From: an uncultured Mollicutes bacterium
Lineage (GTDB): Bacteria > Bacillota_I > Bacilli_A > UBA3375
Direction: 5' to 3'
NCBI GenBank assembly: GCA_900551955.1
Contig: UWSE01000012.1
Coordinates: forward strand, 1-15,581
Length of the DNA: 15,581 nt
Shown here: in pieces, positions 1 to 6,782 of the stretch
Layout: the number at the start of each line of letters is the position of its first letter
Position numbering within the stretch: position 1 is the stretch's first letter
Program-made: the position numbers and the translations under genes
The notes under the pieces: generated by a model
Databases searched by the model: none
Seen by the model: only the letters and a program-made list of their open reading frames with translations
What the model was told of the DNA's origin: nothing

Positions 1-49
1 AGTTAACCAACAAAAACATATTTCTGGTAAAATTAAATCAGAAGTAAAA

Positions 50-661
50 TTACTGAGATAATCGCATGTAAATCACAATTGATTGTAATAATTTGGGCTT
101 TGTTTTTAAGCAATGTCTAATTTTAGCGATTGCACGTTTAACTGTTGCTGGACTTACATTATAGATTTGGGCGATTTTTGGAATTTTATACCCTTCTAAA
201 TGAGCGATATAATATCTTGCATCTTCAGCAAATAGATCATATAATTGTTCATACATAAATTTAGTTTTAATTTCAGCTTCATATACTGCTTCGATATCTA
301 CATTTTCACTAATCACATCTTGTAATTTAGCACCACTTCTTATTTCATCTTCAAAATAATAATGATTGTGGTAAGCTCGTTTAGAAGCACATTCACGACG
401 TAATTGTTTTAACATATAGTTCTTCGCACAAGTATATAAGAATGTATGTGCACGAGCTACTCCATTAAATTGGTATTCATCAATCCACTCTGGATATTTC
501 ATAACAATCATATGAAAGTAATCTAATTTATCAAAATGACAATTATTATTGTAATAACGATTAATTATATGATATACCATCGACTTAGTTTCTAAGATAA
601 TTCCTTCTAACGCTTCATCGCTATGAGTACGCAAATACTCGTTGATATATTTATCTAACAT
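50..661 (-). CDS. SigH-like sigma-70 family RNA polymerase sigma factor
   Basis: A 203-residue alternative sigma factor candidate, predicted to bind core RNA polymerase and direct it to a subset of promoters. Residues about 43-95 look like sigma region 2, with the FLYTCAKN segment followed by LRRE resembling the -10 recognition stretch. Residues about 160-182 form a region 4 helix-turn-helix (IPKIAQIYNVSPATVKRAI). Position is the strongest hint of identity: it directly follows rlmB and cysS, as sigH does in many Bacillota. The start at 661 overlaps the rlmB stop codon by 7 nt and is preceded by GAGGAAG, so translation is probably coupled. Sequence similarity to typical SigH is low by eye, and which promoters or process (competence, stress) it controls cannot be told from this window. 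No terminator is seen in the 49 bases downstream. Confident it is sigma-like; unsure it is a true SigH ortholog. Confidence 0.75.
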   Translation of the reverse strand: MLDKYINEYLRTHSDEALEGIILETKSMVYHIINRYYNNNCHFDKLDYFHMIVMKYPEWIDEYQFNGVARAHTFLYTCAKNYMLKQLRRECASKRAYHNHYYFEDEIRSGAKLQDVISENVDIEAVYEAEIKTKFMYEQLYDLFAEDARYYIAHLEGYKIPKIAQIYNVSPATVKRAIAKIRHCLKTKPKLLQSIVIYMRLSQ

Positions 662-1386
662 TTACTTCCTCGCATATGTTCAAAACCTAATATTGTTACG
701 GCACAGCTTACATTCAAGCTATTAACATGACCTTGCATGGGAATTGTGATACTCATATCACTATGTTTTTTCATCATTTTACTTACTCCTTTGTCTTCAC
801 CACCAATGATTACTGCCAGAGGACGATCATAGATGTTATCATCAACTTGGAAATTTCCATGCATATCTAAATCGGCAATCCAATATCCGTTTGCTTTTAG
901 TTTTTCAATTGCTTGTACTAAATTATTCACGCGACAAATTTCAACATAGTTAATTGCACCTGTACTAATTTTACTAACAGTAGCATTAACAGGAGCACTA
1001 CGACGTTTATTAAGAATAATTCCTTCAATTTGAAAAGCATCACAAACTCTTAAGATTGCACCTAGATTGTGGACATCTTGGACTTCATCTAAAATCAAAA
1101 ACATCGGGTTATTGTTAAGATCATGTTTTGCCATTAACTCCTCAATTGACAAATAAGAAATTGGTGCAACACTAAGTGCTACACCTTGATGATTGGCCTT
1201 GTTTGTCAATTGATCTAAATAGTGTCTCTCAACATATACGACTGGCACATTATTTTGACTTGCCAGTTTAGCGATTGTCTGATCTTTTTTATCTTTTTGG
1301 ATATATACTTTATTTACAGATTGTGCATGAAGTGTTTCAATTACACTGTTACGACCAGCAATTATTTGTTCTTGGCTTTCATGCAT
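655..1386 (-). CDS. rlmB: 23S rRNA (guanosine-2'-O)-methyltransferase RlmB-type (SpoU/TrmH family)
   Basis: A 243-residue cytoplasmic SPOUT-class methyltransferase that uses S-adenosylmethionine to 2'-O-methylate RNA; RlmB orthologs modify a guanosine of 23S rRNA. The N-terminal substrate-binding domain (about 1-80) opens with IIAGRNSVIETL, typical of the family. The three SpoU motifs are present: motif 1 at about 99-118 (LDEVQDVHNLGAILRVCDAF), motif 2 at 191-201 (VIIGGEDKGVS) and motif 3 at 215-232 (IPMQGHVNSLNVS), which build the trefoil knot. The start lies inside cysS, overlapping its 3' end by 25 nt, and GGAAGGA sits 5 nt upstream. Length is normal. In Bacillus the gene mrnC lies between cysS and rlmB and yacP between rlmB and sigH; both are absent here. 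Related paralogs (TrmL, other SpoU enzymes) are less likely because of the cysS/sigma context. Confidence 0.93.
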   Translation of the reverse strand: MHESQEQIIAGRNSVIETLHAQSVNKVYIQKDKKDQTIAKLASQNNVPVVYVERHYLDQLTNKANHQGVALSVAPISYLSIEELMAKHDLNNNPMFLILDEVQDVHNLGAILRVCDAFQIEGIILNKRRSAPVNATVSKISTGAINYVEICRVNNLVQAIEKLKANGYWIADLDMHGNFQVDDNIYDRPLAVIIGGEDKGVSKMMKKHSDMSITIPMQGHVNSLNVSCAVTILGFEHMRGSKC

Positions 1387-2663
1387 AATGTTCCTTCCCG
1401 AGTGTCCTTTAATATGTATCCTTGACTTTCAATTTCATCTCTGATTGCATCAGCTCTTTGATAATCTTTGGCTTTTTTACTTTCTTCTCGTTGGTTAATT
1501 AATTCTTTGATCAATGCCGGAATTTCATCTACTTGATACTCTAGTCCTAAAAGATAAATTCCACTATTGAAGATTTTTTGTGATTCAATACTATAATCTT
1601 TAATTACTTGTAATAAATATGTAATTAAATTCGGTGCATCAAAATCTTTATTAACAATTGTTAATGTTTCACCCAAGGCAAAATCCATATCTAATGTAGT
1701 TCGACGTTGAGCATAATCATAAAACTTATTATCAATTGTTTTCGTACTATCAATAAATTCATCTGTTAAATTGATGGGTTGACGATAATTGGTTTGAAAC
1801 ATTACTAAACGTAAAATGTTAGTCGAATATTCATTAATGAAATCTTTTGCTAAAAAAGTATTTCCTAAACTTTTAGACATTTTTTCATTATTAATATTAA
1901 TAAATCCATTGTGCATCCAATAATTAGCTAATGGACCACTACATGCCATTGATTGAGCATTTTCATTTTCATGATGCGGGAACTGTAAATCTATTCCACC
2001 ACCGTGAATATCAATTTTATCTCCTAATAAATCACGAATCATTACAACACATTCGGTATGCCACCCTGGTCGTCCGTGAGACCAAGGACTTTCCCAATTA
2101 ATTCCTTGCGTTGTTTCTTTCCATAAAGTAAAATCATTAGGATTTCTTTTTTTCGTATTTTGCTCAATACGACTAGCTTCTTGGTTTTGTTCAATATTTA
2201 AGTTACTAACTATTCCATAATCTTCAACTTTACTTACATCAAAATAAACATCACCATCGATCACGTATGCAACTTCTGCCTTAACTAGTTGGTCGATAAA
2301 ATCAATAATTTGATCCATTGTTTCCATTACTCGTGGTTGATGTGTATAACTTACTCCTAACTTGTTTAACACATCACTAAAAGCTTCCATATTAATTTGC
2401 ACTAATTCTTGCTCACTAATACCTTGCTCGTTTGCACGATTAATGATCTTATCATCCACGTCAGTGACATTAGATACATACACAACATTATAACCATTTT
2501 TTTGAAAAACTTTACTGACAAAATCAAAAAAAATGATAGGTCGTGCATTTCCGATATGGATATCACTATAGACAGTTGGACCACAAACATACATCTTAAT
2601 TTCACCATTTTTTAATGGTTTAAATGTCTCAATTTGTTTAGTTTGTTCATTATAAATTTGCAT
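1362..2663 (-). CDS. cysS: cysteinyl-tRNA synthetase
   Basis: A 433-residue class I aminoacyl-tRNA synthetase that charges tRNA-Cys with cysteine using ATP. Signature motifs are HIGN (36-39) and KMSKS (261-265). The zinc/cysteine-binding residues are visible: C27 in YVCGPTVY, C205 in GWHTECVVM, and H230 and E234 in FPHHENENAQS. The start at 2663 was chosen over an in-frame ATG 30 nt upstream because it is preceded by AAAGGAG at good spacing, begins with MQIYN as in family members, and overlaps the coaD stop by one base (TAATG). At 433 residues it is somewhat shorter than the usual 460 or so, the reduction being in the C-terminal part. The 3' end overlaps rlmB by 25 nt. No T-box leader precedes it, in keeping with its internal operon position. 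Confidence 0.97.
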   Translation of the reverse strand: MQIYNEQTKQIETFKPLKNGEIKMYVCGPTVYSDIHIGNARPIIFFDFVSKVFQKNGYNVVYVSNVTDVDDKIINRANEQGISEQELVQINMEAFSDVLNKLGVSYTHQPRVMETMDQIIDFIDQLVKAEVAYVIDGDVYFDVSKVEDYGIVSNLNIEQNQEASRIEQNTKKRNPNDFTLWKETTQGINWESPWSHGRPGWHTECVVMIRDLLGDKIDIHGGGIDLQFPHHENENAQSMACSGPLANYWMHNGFININNEKMSKSLGNTFLAKDFINEYSTNILRLVMFQTNYRQPINLTDEFIDSTKTIDNKFYDYAQRRTTLDMDFALGETLTIVNKDFDAPNLITYLLQVIKDYSIESQKIFNSGIYLLGLEYQVDEIPALIKELINQREESKKAKDYQRADAIRDEIESQGYILKDTREGTLCMKAKNK

Positions 2664-3130
2664 TATTCTCCTTTGAAATAGGCACTTACGCAACTAGGCA
2701 CTAAATGATCGATGTCGTCTTGATAACTTAAAACTTCCCAGACAACTGATGATGAAATGTGGAGGAATTCTGGGCTAGTAAACATATAAATCGTTTCTAG
2801 TTTTGTAAATAATTTTTTGTTATTAATTTCTAAAACTTGCTCATATTGATAATCATTATTATTTCTAATTCCTCTTAATAAAATATGATAATCATGTGTT
2901 CGACAATACTCAACAATTAAGTCATCATTACTGTCAACTTCAACATTCTCTAAACCAATTTCTTTAATTGCTTCTTTAATTAAATTAACACGCACTTCGA
3001 CATTTAAACGGTTGTTTGTATCGACTACAACTACTACCACTTTCTTAGCAATTTTACTGGCGCGTTTAATTAAATCTAAATGTCCTAAGGTAATTGGATC
3101 AAAAGATCCAGGAAATACAATCGTATCCAT
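2663..3130 (-). CDS. coaD: pantetheine-phosphate adenylyltransferase
   Basis: A 155-residue nucleotidyltransferase catalysing the penultimate step of coenzyme A synthesis: 4'-phosphopantetheine plus ATP gives dephospho-CoA plus pyrophosphate. The N-terminal FPGSFDPITLGH (residues 6-17) contains the T/HxGH nucleotidyl-transfer motif, LLRGIRN (84-90) and the ISSS motif (125-128) are the other family signatures, and the length matches the family. Start ATG at 3130 is preceded by AAAGGAG and overlaps the rsmD stop by one base; its own stop overlaps the cysS start by one base. The rsmD-coaD pair is a widely conserved neighbour pair in Bacillota, which supports both calls. Confidence 0.97.
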   Translation of the reverse strand: MDTIVFPGSFDPITLGHLDLIKRASKIAKKVVVVVVDTNNRLNVEVRVNLIKEAIKEIGLENVEVDSNDDLIVEYCRTHDYHILLRGIRNNNDYQYEQVLEINNKKLFTKLETIYMFTSPEFLHISSSVVWEVLSYQDDIDHLVPSCVSAYFKGE

Positions 3131-3660
3131 TATGCTCCTTTGAAAAAATAAAAGCTACTAGCCCCGTATTTTCGATAATCATAAACAAGAGGATGCTCAA
3201 ATTTTGTATCACTAGCCAATTCAATAATCACTTTTCCATTTTCTAATAATAAATTATTAGTAAAGATAATTTCTAATAATTTATTAACGATATGTAAATC
3301 AATATCATAAGGGGGATCCATAAAGATAAAGTCCCATTGGCTTGTGTTTGCTTCTACAAAGCGCACACAATCACTCTTCACGATATTAATTTTTCCATCA
3401 ACTATTTCATTATTCTTATTAATTATTTTAATACTATTAATATTATTATCAACACAAGTGACTTTACTAGCACCTCTAGATAAAGCTTCTATTCCAATAC
3501 TCCCACTTCCAGCAAATAAATCAAGAAATCTAGCATCATAAATATCCATACCAATAATATTAAACAATGCTTCTTTAGAACGATCCATTGTTGGTCTAAT
3601 GCTTAAATCTTCAGGCGTTGCTAGTTTTCGATTACGATATTCACCACTTATAATTCGCAT
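3130..3660 (-). CDS. rsmD: 16S rRNA (guanine966-N2)-methyltransferase
   Basis: A 176-residue Rossmann-fold methyltransferase that methylates N2 of G966 in 16S rRNA during small-subunit assembly, using S-adenosylmethionine. The N terminus MRIISGEYRNRKL and the RPTMDRSKEALFNI segment (22-35) are characteristic. SAM-binding motif I is DLFAGSGSIGIEAL (47-60) and the catalytic DPPY tetrad is at 115-118. Length is typical. The start lies 2 nt after the stop of the small membrane-protein gene, with only a weak upstream GGG-rich site, so translation probably depends on coupling. It is followed by coaD with a one-base overlap. Confidence 0.95.
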   Translation of the reverse strand: MRIISGEYRNRKLATPEDLSIRPTMDRSKEALFNIIGMDIYDARFLDLFAGSGSIGIEALSRGASKVTCVDNNINSIKIINKNNEIVDGKINIVKSDCVRFVEANTSQWDFIFMDPPYDIDLHIVNKLLEIIFTNNLLLENGKVIIELASDTKFEHPLVYDYRKYGASSFYFFKGA

Positions 3661-3662
3661 AT

Positions 3663-3893
3663 TTACCCTAACATGAAAAATAAGATGCTTGCAAAACTAA
3701 ATAATAAGATTAAGAAAATAATTGATGTAACAATTAAAGCTAGACGTAAATGTTTACATTTATTTTCTAAAGTTTGAATGCGATCAACCATTAATTCTTG
3801 TTGTTTTAAAATGCGTTTCATCTCTTCTTCATGTTTATCTACCACATTTGTGACTGCGTCTAAATAAATAAAATTTTCTACTTGTTGTTTCAT
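3663..3893 (-). CDS. small coiled-coil, C-terminally membrane-anchored protein of unknown function
   Basis: A 76-residue protein I do not recognise. Residues about 18-48 are highly charged and heptad-like (HEEEMKRILKQQELMVDRIQ), suggesting a short coiled coil. Residues about 51-75 are a single strongly hydrophobic helix ending two residues before the C terminus. The likely topology is a cytoplasmic N terminus with a C-terminal tail anchor. It is very probably a real gene: its ATG overlaps the ybeY stop by one base, its stop lies 2 nt before rsmD, an AGAGAGG site precedes it, and codon use matches its neighbours. No catalytic motif is visible. It could be a membrane scaffold or a division or secretion accessory protein, but nothing in the sequence decides this. 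Confidence 0.8.
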   Translation of the reverse strand: MKQQVENFIYLDAVTNVVDKHEEEMKRILKQQELMVDRIQTLENKCKHLRLALIVTSIIFLILLFSFASILFFMLG

Positions 3894-4318
3894 TATGCCT
3901 CTCTTGTTATATTATAACCTTGTAATAGTTTTTCTTGTAAACCAAACATTTCTTCTTCTTCACTTGGGGTATGATGATCATAACCTAGTAAGTGTAAGAA
4001 TCCATGGGTAATTAAAAATAATAATTCTCTTTTTTCTGAATGATGATATTCTTGAGCTTGATCAATTACTTTATCAATATTAATGATAATATCCCCTAAA
4101 TATTGTTCTTCTTGATCTAAATCACAAAAAGTTAATACATCTGTTGGATAATCTTTTTCTCTAAACTCATAATTTAACTCGTGCATGCGCTGACTTTCGA
4201 CAAAGACCAAACTAAATTGATAATTAGGTTTTAATGTATCTACTAAATAATTACAATACTCAATAATATAATCTTCATTTATTAATCGATTATTTTCTGT
4301 TTCATTAAATAAATTCAT
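3893..4318 (-). CDS. ybeY: endoribonuclease / rRNA maturation factor YbeY
   Basis: A 141-residue zinc-dependent endoribonuclease family protein involved in 16S rRNA 3'-end maturation and ribosome quality control. The zinc site HGFLHLLGYDH supplies H105, H109 and H115. Upstream conserved segments TDVLTF (59-64) and GDIIIN (75-80) are present, and the length is slightly short for the family. The start at 4318 has AAGGATG upstream. It follows whiA after 20 nt and overlaps the next gene by one base. In many Bacillota ybeY sits near phoH, dgk, cdd and era; here it is grouped with whiA and rsmD instead. Confidence 0.95.
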   Translation of the reverse strand: MNLFNETENNRLINEDYIIEYCNYLVDTLKPNYQFSLVFVESQRMHELNYEFREKDYPTDVLTFCDLDQEEQYLGDIIINIDKVIDQAQEYHHSEKRELLFLITHGFLHLLGYDHHTPSEEEEMFGLQEKLLQGYNITREA

Positions 4319-4338
4319 ATCATCCTTATTTTAACAAA

Positions 4339-5280
4339 TTAATCGTGACCACTTGCTTGTTTCACAATGTTTTTTAAATGATAACTAATATTCGATTTAG
4401 TTAAATTGTTTTCATTAATTTCTGCCAATTCACTTAAACTCATTTGTGGATATTGTTCACGTAATTTGGCAACAATTCTGGCTTTAGTTGAAAGTGAGTC
4501 AAAACGACCATCTTTTTTTAATTGCTTAATCGCATCAATTTGTTTTTGACTCGCACTAATCGTTTTATAAGTATTAGCTACATCAGCATTATTATATCGA
4601 TTATTAACTAAATATAAATCACGTCCGATTCGTTCGTCTTCAAATTGAAATAACGTATCCTGACAGCCAATTAGATTTAAGAAATCACCGATTTCTTCAC
4701 TTTTATTTAAATACAGTGCCTTACCACTTTTACGATTAGTTACTTTAAAATTAATATTATAATCTCTACATACATCAATGATAAATTTTTGAACTAATTC
4801 ATCTTTGATTCTTAATTCTAAATGATATTGTTTTTCTCTAATCGGTGAATTAACACTTCCTAAACAGATAAAGAAATAACGAATCATCAGGAAGTTTAAT
4901 TCACGATCTTGTTGTTTTTTTAAATTTTTATAGTTTATTTGTTTATCATCGACACATAATTTCGTAAAAGATAAGATATTTTCTAATTCATTATAGACTT
5001 TTAGACTAAATACTTCGCGTTCAATCGAAAAATTTCTTCTTGTTGTACTATTAATCTGGTATTGACAATCTAAAAATACCCAATCAACAATATTAGTAGA
5101 TATTTTGATTAAATCACTAAAACTTGATTTAATTTCTAATATATCTCTACCTTTTTGTGTACGAATTTTCCCTAAACTTTTAATAATTGTACTAAGAACG
5201 ATTTCTTGATGTTCAATTGGATATTCTACACCCAGTAATTCTTGCTTAACATTTTGCGTAAATGAATCAAAATTACTCAT
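4339..5280 (-). CDS. whiA: WhiA-family DNA-binding regulator
   Basis: A 313-residue WhiA protein: a degenerate LAGLIDADG-homing-endonuclease-like N-terminal region joined to a C-terminal helix-turn-helix. The N terminus (SFTQNVKQELLG) and the central ELNFLMIRYFFICLGSVNSP stretch (about 127-146) followed by YHLELRIKD match the family core. The HTH lies near 281-306 (SLSELAEINENNLTKSNIS). In sporulating actinomycetes WhiA controls sporulation; in Bacillota it has been linked to chromosome segregation and cell division. The usual yvcK (rapZ-yvcK-whiA) neighbours are absent. It is the first gene of the eight-gene operon; its start is preceded by AAAGGGAAAG and a TGATATAAT promoter. Length is typical, but sequence is diverged from the better-known members. 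Confidence 0.9.
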   Translation of the reverse strand: MSNFDSFTQNVKQELLGVEYPIEHQEIVLSTIIKSLGKIRTQKGRDILEIKSSFSDLIKISTNIVDWVFLDCQYQINSTTRRNFSIEREVFSLKVYNELENILSFTKLCVDDKQINYKNLKKQQDRELNFLMIRYFFICLGSVNSPIREKQYHLELRIKDELVQKFIIDVCRDYNINFKVTNRKSGKALYLNKSEEIGDFLNLIGCQDTLFQFEDERIGRDLYLVNNRYNNADVANTYKTISASQKQIDAIKQLKKDGRFDSLSTKARIVAKLREQYPQMSLSELAEINENNLTKSNISYHLKNIVKQASGHD

Positions 5281-5307
5281 ATCTTTCCCTTTTTTTAAAT
5301 TAATTTA

Positions 5308-5316
5308 TGTTATAAT
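5308..5316 (+). promoter_or_regulatory. promoter (extended -10) of the LCP gene
   Basis: TGTTATAAT gives a perfect -10 hexamer (5311-5316) with an upstream TG. No good -35 is visible at 17 nt, as is usual for extended -10 promoters. Predicted transcription start is near 5323, leaving a leader of about 35 nt that contains the AGGAG at 5349-5353. It faces the whiA promoter. Confidence 0.7.
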
Positions 5317-5330
5317 AAACTATATCTTTA

Positions 5331-5339
5331 ATTATATCA
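5331..5339 (-). promoter_or_regulatory. promoter (extended -10) of the whiA operon
   Basis: On the minus strand the sequence reads TGATATAAT, with the -10 hexamer at 5331-5336 and TG at 5338-5339. Predicted start is near 5324, reading leftward into whiA with a leader of about 44 nt. Its -10 lies 14 bp from the oppositely facing -10 of the LCP gene, so each promoter sits in the first transcribed bases of the other. Confidence 0.68.
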
Positions 5340-5357
5340 TAAATTAGCAGGAGTCTT

Positions 5358-6671
5358 ATGAATAAATATACCAGAAATCGAAAAATATTCTTTTATTTAA
5401 AACAAATTTGTTTAGTCTTAGCATTCCTTAGTGCTATTATCTTTGGACTTAAAACTATATTATCTATTGGTGTTAATGTGGTAGCTAAAAGTTCACTTAA
5501 TGCCCTTGAATCACCAGTTAGTATTTTACTAATTGGGGGAGATACAAGTGAGGAACGTAAAACCATTCCTTTAACTGATTCAATTATTCTTTTAACTATA
5601 AACCCTAAAAATGAGCGTGGAAATGTTAGCATTGATGCTTTATCTATTCCTCGTGATAGTCGTGTTGAATATGCTTGTGGTGTTGGTGTAAACGGGTCTA
5701 AACCAATAGGTAAAATAAATAGTGCCTTTGGTGTTGGGTATAGCACTAAACAAAACGAAGAAGATGGAATTGATTGTACAGTTAAAACTGTCGAAAACCT
5801 GCTTGATACAAAAATAAACTATTATGCATATACTAACTTTGATGGATTAATTAAAATCATCGACGCAATTGGTGGTGTTGATATTAATGTTCCTTATGAA
5901 TTCTGTGAACAAGATTCAAAAGACCAACAAGGTACTGTATGTTTAGCAACAGGACCACAAACATTAAATGGAGAACAAGCTTTAGCTTATGCTCGTCAAC
6001 GTAAAGCAATCAATCCTAAAAGAGGAGCAAGTGGGGATGATTGGGAACGTAACATTCGTCAACAAGAAGTTATCGCTGCTATTATGAAAAAAATCCTCTC
6101 AAACCCTCGTGAATATGCAGGTGAAGTGTTTGGAGCTGTTAATCAAGGTGCAATTAAAATGAATATTGATTTAGGTACTTTATCTAAATTAGCCAACTTT
6201 GGAGTAAACTTATTTAATAACGTTAATGATACCTTAACTTCTCAAGGAGATTTAAACTTACTTTCTAAAAGTAGTGCCTTTAACCATAAAGTTGCGCTTG
6301 ATTCTAATACTAATGTGTTTGGTCTGACAACTAACGAAAGTAAGAAAACATTAGCAGATTTATATCCTGAACAAGGAAAAAATAATGTTTATTATGAAAA
6401 TACAACTGTAAATTATTTAAACGTAAATTACAAAAACACAGCTGCACCAACTGTTATACAAGTGGGAGAAGATAAAAAACAATTGACAATTGAGATTTCA
6501 ATGGTAACTATTGGTACTCAAAATGATCCAGCTGGAACTAGCGAGCAAATTATCCCTAAAGATAGTTTAGAATATTATCAAGTATTTGTTGACCAAGCAC
6601 GTAATGAAAAACCTACTACTAAAAATAATCCCTTAATCAACTCTCAGCCTCAACCTAAACAAAATCAATAG
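5358..6671 (+). CDS. LytR-CpsA-Psr (LCP) family cell-wall glycopolymer ligase
   Basis: A 437-residue membrane-anchored protein expected to transfer lipid-linked anionic glycopolymers (teichoic acids or capsule) to peptidoglycan outside the cell. A short basic N terminus is followed by one membrane helix (about 11-40). The LCP domain spans about 54-250: LLIGGDT (57-63), TDSIILLTI (73-81), the SIPRDSR motif with R99 and D100, FDGLIKIIDAIGGVDI (161-176), then ALAYARQRK and D228...R231...R234, the usual pyrophosphate-binding arginines. The C-terminal third (about 260-437) is not recognised and ends in a Q/P/N-rich tail. Four cysteines (C107, C140, C183, C195) fall in the extracytoplasmic domain, which is unusual in Bacillota LCP proteins. 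AGGAG lies 4 nt before ATG. It is transcribed alone, from a promoter interlocked with that of whiA, to a terminator 25 nt past its stop. Confidence 0.93.
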   Translation: MNKYTRNRKIFFYLKQICLVLAFLSAIIFGLKTILSIGVNVVAKSSLNALESPVSILLIGGDTSEERKTIPLTDSIILLTINPKNERGNVSIDALSIPRDSRVEYACGVGVNGSKPIGKINSAFGVGYSTKQNEEDGIDCTVKTVENLLDTKINYYAYTNFDGLIKIIDAIGGVDINVPYEFCEQDSKDQQGTVCLATGPQTLNGEQALAYARQRKAINPKRGASGDDWERNIRQQEVIAAIMKKILSNPREYAGEVFGAVNQGAIKMNIDLGTLSKLANFGVNLFNNVNDTLTSQGDLNLLSKSSAFNHKVALDSNTNVFGLTTNESKKTLADLYPEQGKNNVYYENTTVNYLNVNYKNTAAPTVIQVGEDKKQLTIEISMVTIGTQNDPAGTSEQIIPKDSLEYYQVFVDQARNEKPTTKNNPLINSQPQPKQNQ

Positions 6672-6695
6672 CAACAACCTCAAAATTACAATACA

Positions 6696-6728
6696 AAAAC
6701 ATGGGAATAATCCCATGTTTTATTTTTT
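6696..6728 (+). terminator. rho-independent terminator of the LCP gene, probably bidirectional
   Basis: An 11-bp perfect stem (6696-6706 with 6711-6721), core ACATGGGA/TCCCATGT, closes a 4-nt loop (ATAA) and is followed by TATTTTTT on the plus strand. On the minus strand the stem is followed by TGTATTGTAATTTT, so it may also stop transcription coming from comFA, though with a weaker U-tract. Confidence 0.88.
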
Positions 6729-6757
6729 ACAATATCTTTTCATTCAATCTTGCTTAT

Positions 6758-6766
6758 ATTATAACA
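6758..6766 (-). promoter_or_regulatory. possible orphan extended -10 promoter between comFA and the terminator
   Basis: The minus strand reads TGTTATAAT about 17 nt beyond the comFA stop, pointing toward the terminator at 6696-6721 with no gene between. A transcript from here would be only about 55 nt. The upstream -35 is poor (TTAGTA at 17 nt). The motif may be chance in AT-rich intergenic DNA. Confidence 0.25.
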
Positions 6767-6782
6767 AATCTTAATTACAATA

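Noticed and set aside
1..49. Terminator for the sigma-factor end of the long operon
   Set aside because: I looked for an inverted repeat with a U-tract on the minus strand and found none; the transcript may continue beyond the window.
2664..2693. Upstream in-frame start for cysS
   Set aside because: It would lengthen the protein by ten residues unlike the family and lies inside coaD; the ATG at 2663 has AAAGGAG and the one-base overlap with the coaD stop.
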